NCBI RefSeq assembly: GCF_038594605.1
Contig: NZ_JBCFZM010000002.1
Coordinates: forward strand, 620,001-684,000
Length of the DNA stretch: 64,000 bases
Origin: Alteriqipengyuania bathyomarina_B
GTDB lineage: Bacteria > Pseudomonadota > Alphaproteobacteria > Sphingomonadales > Sphingomonadaceae
Reading direction: 5' to 3'
Numbering within the stretch: position 1 is the stretch's first letter; every line of letters begins with the position of its first letter. The notes under the pieces were generated by a model, which saw nothing but the letters and a program-made list of their open reading frames with translations, ran no database searches and was not told the DNA's origin. Position numbers and translations under genes: made by a program. Shown here in pieces: positions 63,591-64,000 of the stretch.

Positions 63591-63669
63591 GCCGATCTCC
63601 TAGCCCCGGCGCGAGACGTGGGCAATTAGGGCATTCAATTTGCGCCTCCCGCTCGCTAGAGCAGCCGCC

Positions 63670-64000
63670 ATGACGGGGACCATCCAGCCAGTAATCCTGT
63701 GCGGCGGCGGAGGCACGCGCCTGTGGCCGCGCAGCCGTCGCGCCAAGCCCAAGCCGTTCCTGCCGCTGCTCGGCGAGCGGACGCTGTTTCAAAAAGCGAT
63801 GGACCGCGTGGGCGATGCGCAGCTGTTCGCCCCGCCGATGGTGGTCGCAGGTGAAGCGCATGTCCCGCTGGTGCTCGAACAGGGTGGCGACACGCTGTCG
63901 ATCATTGCCGAGCCGATGGGCCGCAACACCGCCCCCGCCATCGCGCTGGCCGCCCTGCGCGCGCGCGAGGGCAGCGTGCTGCTGATCTGTCCCAGCGATC
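63670..64000 (+). CDS. Mannose-1-phosphate guanylyltransferase, N-terminal part (cut by window edge)
   Basis: The first 110 aa are present. Nucleotidyltransferase signature VILCGGGGTRLWPRSRRAKPKPFLPL (GXGTRLWPxSR-type), then LFQKAMDR and GRNTAPAIALAAL, which match ManC-type enzymes making GDP-mannose. The rest lies beyond the window. Start at ATG 63670, diverging from pdxH across a 79-base gap. Confidence 0.9.
   Translation, partial: MTGTIQPVILCGGGGTRLWPRSRRAKPKPFLPLLGERTLFQKAMDRVGDAQLFAPPMVVAGEAHVPLVLEQGGDTLSIIAEPMGRNTAPAIALAALRAREGSVLLICPSD

Noticed and set aside
1..64000. CRISPR arrays, IS elements, prophage, tRNA/rRNA genes
   Set aside because: No regular spaced repeats, transposase, integrase, phage proteins or RNA gene signatures were seen.

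Overview
The window is a high-GC (roughly 65%), gene-dense chromosomal segment of an alphaproteobacterium. It most resembles the order Sphingomonadales, family Erythrobacteraceae (Erythrobacter, Qipengyuania, Altererythrobacter). Pointers are an UrcA-family secreted protein, a SciP/DUF1153 cell-cycle regulator, DUF2093, a short SufD, an Rrf2-type SUF regulator, and an S9 ribosomal protein with a long acidic N-terminal extension. Most genes are packed with ATGA, GTGA or TAATG junctions. I see no rRNA, tRNA, IS element, prophage or CRISPR array, and no gene-free stretch longer than about 300 bases.

Layout. 1-4.2 kb: the end of an alpha/beta hydrolase, an envelope operon (M48-TPR protease, DsbA-like oxidoreductase, M48-PDZ protease) and an HD-domain protein. 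4.3-9.8 kb: a LytS/LytTR two-component pair, nadC, a membrane protein, an RNase T2, tadA and rpmB. 10-18.2 kb: an M23 lipoprotein peptidase, DUF2093, xseA diverging from purD, a LysR regulator, an UrcA protein, adenosine kinase and a CysZ-like membrane protein. 18.2-26.4 kb: the SUF iron-sulfur assembly operon on the minus strand (sufR, sufB, four inserted small genes, sufC, sufD, sufS, a sufT-like DUF59 gene, a sufA/erpA-like gene and a small hypothetical). 26.4-34 kb: a DUF885 lipoprotein, pyrD, gamma-glutamyltransferase, a long-chain acyl-CoA ligase and a cupin.

34-44 kb: a thiS/thiG cluster, a MerC-like protein, ctaA, cutA, rplM-rpsI, a DUF2239-GFA operon behind a double palindromic operator, a phosphodiesterase, a lipid kinase, a CorC/HlyC-type CBS protein and an OmpA-family lipoprotein. 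44.5-50 kb: a CysQ/IMPase-like phosphatase, sucC without an adjacent sucD, an ExoD-like protein, etfB-etfA, and a TonB-C-like gene broken by an in-frame amber codon. 50.8-57.6 kb: DUF445, a large RND permease with its adaptor, and a GlsB/YeaQ-type membrane protein. 57.7-64 kb: sciP with a co-translated unknown gene, mnmA, a beta-lactamase-like serine hydrolase, a phzF-CDF-pdxH operon, and the start of a mannose-1-phosphate guanylyltransferase.

How it works together. The segment is mostly housekeeping: Fe-S assembly, NAD, purine, pyrimidine, thiamine and PLP synthesis, heme A, ETF and TCA electron flow, tRNA modification and envelope quality control. No clearly new multi-gene defence or biosynthetic system is visible. 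The most notable signals are fine-scale. They are the amber-interrupted gene whose signal-peptide codons also form the etfBA terminator, the palindromic repeat translated in frame inside SufS, the four-gene insertion and second repeat inside the suf operon, the sufR promoter-operator, the paired ACCCGGGT operator ahead of DUF2239-GFA, divergent genes sharing a CATG start, and the RND permease with a long membrane insertion.
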